Assembly (NCBI RefSeq): GCF_004217095.1
Contig: NZ_SHKO01000003.1
Coordinates: forward strand, 62,001 to 126,000
Direction: 5' to 3'
DNA length: 64,000 bases
Source: Advenella incenata
GTDB taxonomy: Bacteria > Pseudomonadota > Gammaproteobacteria > Burkholderiales > Burkholderiaceae_B
The notes under the pieces are model-generated. The model was given only the letters and a program-made list of their open reading frames with translations. It had not been told where the DNA came from and did not search any database. Numbering within the stretch: the first letter of the stretch is position 1; each line of letters starts with the position of its first letter. Shown here piece after piece: positions 61,713 to 64,000 of this stretch. A program made the translations under genes and the position numbers.

Positions 61713-62720
61713 ATGAAAAAGTTAAGTAATAACGCTAAGCGAACGGCATCCTGTGCCTTGTGTGCGTTTACCTTGCTGGCAGTAAGCGGCCCGGCGGCGT
61801 TGGCCGCGTCGACATATCCCGATCGCCCCATCACGATTGTGGTGGGGTATCCGGCCGGCGGCAGTGTTGATCTTAACGGCAGGGTGGTGGCCGAAACGCT
61901 GGCCAAAAAAATAGGCGCCAATGTGGTGGTTGAAAACCTGGGCGGAGCAGGCGGCACAATCGGCGCGCAGAAAGTGATTCGAGCCAAACCGGACGGCTAT
62001 ACACTGCTGGTGGGCTCGCTCAATGAAATCGTGATCGCCAGCCTGGTCAATCCAGCGGTTAAATATAACGGTATTACCGATTTGCAGGCCATTGGCCTGA
62101 TCGGCGATCAGCCATTGGTGCTGGCCGCCTCTAAAACGACCGATATCAAGAACACCGCTGATCTGGTCAAGGTAGCCAAGTCGGGAAAATCGGATAGCTA
62201 CAGCTTTGGCTCATCCGGGGTAGGAACCTCGTTGCATATGGCAGGTGAAATGGTCAACGCCGAAACCGGAGCCAAGTTTTTGCATGTGCCTTATCGTGGC
62301 GTTGCCCCCCTGGTAACAGATCTGACCAGCGGGCGTCTTCCTTTGGGCGTGTTTGCCTTGTCTTCGGCGTTGCCGCAAATACAGTCAGGCCAGATAACGG
62401 CCATCGGCGTAACCAGCGCAAAACGTTCCTCTTTTTCCCCCGATATTGCCGCGCTGGCTGAAAACCCCGCCCTCAAGGCCATGGATATCAGTGTCTGGTT
62501 TGGCCTGTTCGGCCCCAAAGGCATGCCCGAAGCGGTTGTCACGAAATTGCAGACCAGTCTGCAGCAAGTGCTGGCGGACCCGGCATTTCAAGAGAAATAC
62601 CGAACAACCGGCAGCAACGTCATGCGCACACAGCCCAATCTGGCCTCGTTCTTTGAGGCAGAGCACAATAAATTCAAGAAACTTGCCGAAACGGCCCATA
62701 TTGCAACGGGGCGGCCATGA
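61713..62720 (+). CDS. Bug-family periplasmic solute-binding protein
   Basis: A 335-residue tripartite-tricarboxylate-transporter type binding protein, a family greatly expanded in Bordetella relatives. It has a signal peptide (MKKLSNNAKRTASCALCAFT, cleavage near AALAAS) followed by the family sequence YPDRPITIVVGYPAGGSVDLNGR, LGGAGGTIGAQKVIRAKPDGYTLLVGS and VPYRGVAPLVTDLTSGRLPLG. No TctA/TctB genes adjoin it, as is common for Bug proteins. Its stop overlaps the next start by ATGA. Confidence 0.93.
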   Translation: MKKLSNNAKRTASCALCAFTLLAVSGPAALAASTYPDRPITIVVGYPAGGSVDLNGRVVAETLAKKIGANVVVENLGGAGGTIGAQKVIRAKPDGYTLLVGSLNEIVIASLVNPAVKYNGITDLQAIGLIGDQPLVLAASKTTDIKNTADLVKVAKSGKSDSYSFGSSGVGTSLHMAGEMVNAETGAKFLHVPYRGVAPLVTDLTSGRLPLGVFALSSALPQIQSGQITAIGVTSAKRSSFSPDIAALAENPALKAMDISVWFGLFGPKGMPEAVVTKLQTSLQQVLADPAFQEKYRTTGSNVMRTQPNLASFFEAEHNKFKKLAETAHIATGRP

Positions 62721-63679
62721 ATACAACGTTTGAGATTGCGGTACCGGATTTGTCTGCAGAGCGCTTGGGCAATACCGATACACCAGGCGTATGGGCGTTT
62801 GATTCGGGCAATGCCGGTCCCACGCTATTGATCACGGCCTTGATTCATGGCAATGAAATTTGCGGCGCCTGGGCGTTAAAGGAACTGCTGGCCGCTGGCC
62901 TGCGACCGAAAAAAGGCCGGTTGGTGCTGGCGTTTTGCAATCTGGCTGCATTCGATACGCTGGATGTGGCCGCGCACGATGCCGCCCGTTTTGTTGATGA
63001 AGACATGAACCGTGTCTGGACCAGTGACAAATTGGATCAGCCGGTCACGCAGGAGCGCCGGCGGGCGCTTGAGCTTAGAAAATGGGTCGAGGCGGCAGAC
63101 TGGTTGCTTGATATCCATTCCATGCATGAACCCAGCCCGCCGCTGATGATGACGGGGATGTTGAAACGCAATGTGGATCTGGCAAAACGGCTGGGTGTGC
63201 CCCAACACGTGATCATGGATGTGGGGCACAAGGACGGCACACGCATGCGTGACTTCGCTCAATTTGGCGATCCGCAATCGCAGGCGCTGGCGTTGCTGAT
63301 CGAATGCGGGTATCACGGCGCTCCGTCTTCGGTGGACACGGCGCGAAACGTGGTGGCACATTTCCTGATTGAGTCAGGTATCGTTCAGGCGGACGACCTG
63401 CCAGGCCACTGGACGCTCGCGCAACAAGGGCCGCAAACGGTGTTGCAGGTAACTGCGCCGGTCGTGGCGACGTCAGAATCATTGTCTTTTGCCGAGCCAT
63501 ATCAGGGAATGGAGTGTATTGCGCATGCAGGCACGCAGATCGGCAAGGATAACGACAAGCCTATTGTCACACCTTATGACAATTGTGTTTTGGTTATGCC
63601 TTCTCTGCGTCAGTTGAAGGTGGGGGTGACTGTGGTGCGATTTGCGCATGAACTGCAGGCTGTCCCGTCACTGGTATAG
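62717..63679 (+). CDS. Succinylglutamate desuccinylase/aspartoacylase family enzyme
   Basis: A 320-residue zinc carboxypeptidase-like deacylase. The zinc-binding HxxE motif is in LITALIHGNEICGAWAL and the second histidine in WLLDIHSMHEPSPP; RFVDEDMNRVW is the conserved arginine/asparagine segment. Family members hydrolyse N-acyl amino acids such as N-succinylglutamate or N-acetylaspartate. The start overlaps the Bug gene stop, so uptake and deacylation of one substrate is the simplest reading. The exact substrate is unknown. Confidence 0.87.
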   Translation: MNTTFEIAVPDLSAERLGNTDTPGVWAFDSGNAGPTLLITALIHGNEICGAWALKELLAAGLRPKKGRLVLAFCNLAAFDTLDVAAHDAARFVDEDMNRVWTSDKLDQPVTQERRRALELRKWVEAADWLLDIHSMHEPSPPLMMTGMLKRNVDLAKRLGVPQHVIMDVGHKDGTRMRDFAQFGDPQSQALALLIECGYHGAPSSVDTARNVVAHFLIESGIVQADDLPGHWTLAQQGPQTVLQVTAPVVATSESLSFAEPYQGMECIAHAGTQIGKDNDKPIVTPYDNCVLVMPSLRQLKVGVTVVRFAHELQAVPSLV

Positions 63680-63805
63680 ACCGACCGGTGCAGGCAAGGG
63701 TAGCGCATGCCGATGCTGCTGCAATAGCACGCTACCCGAAATCGTTATTGATATGCAAGGCAGGCGTATGGGCTTTGCCGGCGTATGCATTGTGCCGTTA
63801 TCGTG

Positions 63806-64000
63806 CTAGTCGGATTGACGCGCAAACTGGCGATCCAGTTGCGCGCCGCCAATAATTCCGTCAAAGCCGTCGAACCTGCCTTCCTGTGCGATCTGCTGTG
63901 CGACCCGCAGAAAACTGTCCATGGCCACGCGCGCCAGCGCGCCGCCTACGCTGATCCGACGCACGCCGAGTGTCTCAAGCTCGGCGACTGTCATGCCCAT
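63806..64000 (-). CDS. PEP mutase/isocitrate lyase family protein, C-terminal end (cut by the window edge)
   Basis: Only the last 64 residues are seen; the gene continues beyond the right edge. The segment ELETLGVRRISVGGALARVA followed by MDSFLRVAQQIAQEGRFDGFDG matches the end of the isocitrate lyase/phosphoenolpyruvate mutase superfamily, where the ISVGGALARVA strand caps the barrel. Convergent with the deacylase gene. Confidence 0.8.
   Translation of the reverse strand: MGMTVAELETLGVRRISVGGALARVAMDSFLRVAQQIAQEGRFDGFDGIIGGAQLDRQFARQSD

Overview
The window reads as chromosomal DNA of a betaproteobacterium of the Alcaligenaceae (Bordetella/Achromobacter/Advenella type). This placement is inference from gene content: an hmu/bhu-style haem operon, a Bug-family periplasmic binding protein, a phasin with its own operators, PhhA/PhhB, tandem bpt and aat, and the order ubiH-dusB-fis-purH-ruvC. 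No ribosomal RNA is present to confirm it. There are no insertion sequences, prophage genes or CRISPR arrays, so this is mostly ordinary core chromosome with a few accessory patches.

Layout. 1-4.7 kb: haem uptake operon on the plus strand (end of an outer-membrane receptor, then hmuSTUV). 4.7-8.4 kb: a gene-poor stretch with a 12-bp tandem repeat, then aconitase. 8.4-10.1 kb: GFA-fold protein and the first AzlCD exporter pair. 10.1-12.9 kb (minus): thiOSG and a small secreted protein. 13-15.9 kb: recQ and a secreted polysaccharide deacetylase. 16-20 kb: siderophore locus (receptor plus overlapping FhuF-like reductase, divergent AraC regulator, Fur-like box between). 20.1-30.3 kb (minus): ruvB, a TRAP transporter, ruvA, ruvC, purH, fis, dusB, ubiH. 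30.4-38.9 kb: mixed housekeeping genes (ctaG, YheT-type hydrolase, second AzlCD pair, DEAD-box helicase, thioredoxin-like, EI24, MoaB/CinA-like). 39-40.8 kb: IclR regulator and phaP with two operators around its promoter. 40.8-44.7 kb (minus): pyrD, bpt, aat, a Nudix hydrolase and an unknown gene. 45-46.5 kb: phhB and phhA. 46.7-49.3 kb: a large DUF937-like/BON/OmpA protein with a long Ala/Thr/Pro-rich linker. 49.5-52.7 kb (minus): lipoprotein, YeeE/YedE transporter, aadA-like gene. 53-53.8 kb: AT-rich gene-poor stretch and tRNA-Cys. 53.9-57.3 kb (minus): sugar-acid operon (IlvD/Edd dehydratase, RraA-like aldolase, GntR regulator). 57.6-64 kb: ada, acyl-CoA ligase, LysR regulator, Bug protein plus a desuccinylase/aspartoacylase-like enzyme, and the end of a PEP mutase/isocitrate lyase family gene.

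How the genes work together. Iron supply dominates the left third: haem capture, periplasmic transfer, import and cytosolic haem handling in one run of overlapping genes, plus a siderophore receptor whose gene overlaps that of a putative ferric-siderophore reductase. DNA repair is represented by recQ, ruvABC and ada. The right end carries small catabolic modules, each next to its own regulator.

Most worth a second look: an Ada protein that kept the acceptor cysteine but lost the other three zinc ligands of its N-terminal domain, with a perfect 14-bp inverted repeat upstream of the gene; the 860-residue DUF937-like/BON/OmpA protein; two in-phase tandem repeats in intergenic DNA; a pair of near-identical inverted operators bracketing the phaP promoter; an aconitase with an extra linker containing SFPASDPPP; a chromosomal aadA-like gene without a visible cassette context; and a LysR-Bug-deacylase module. 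I did not find a clearly new multi-gene system.
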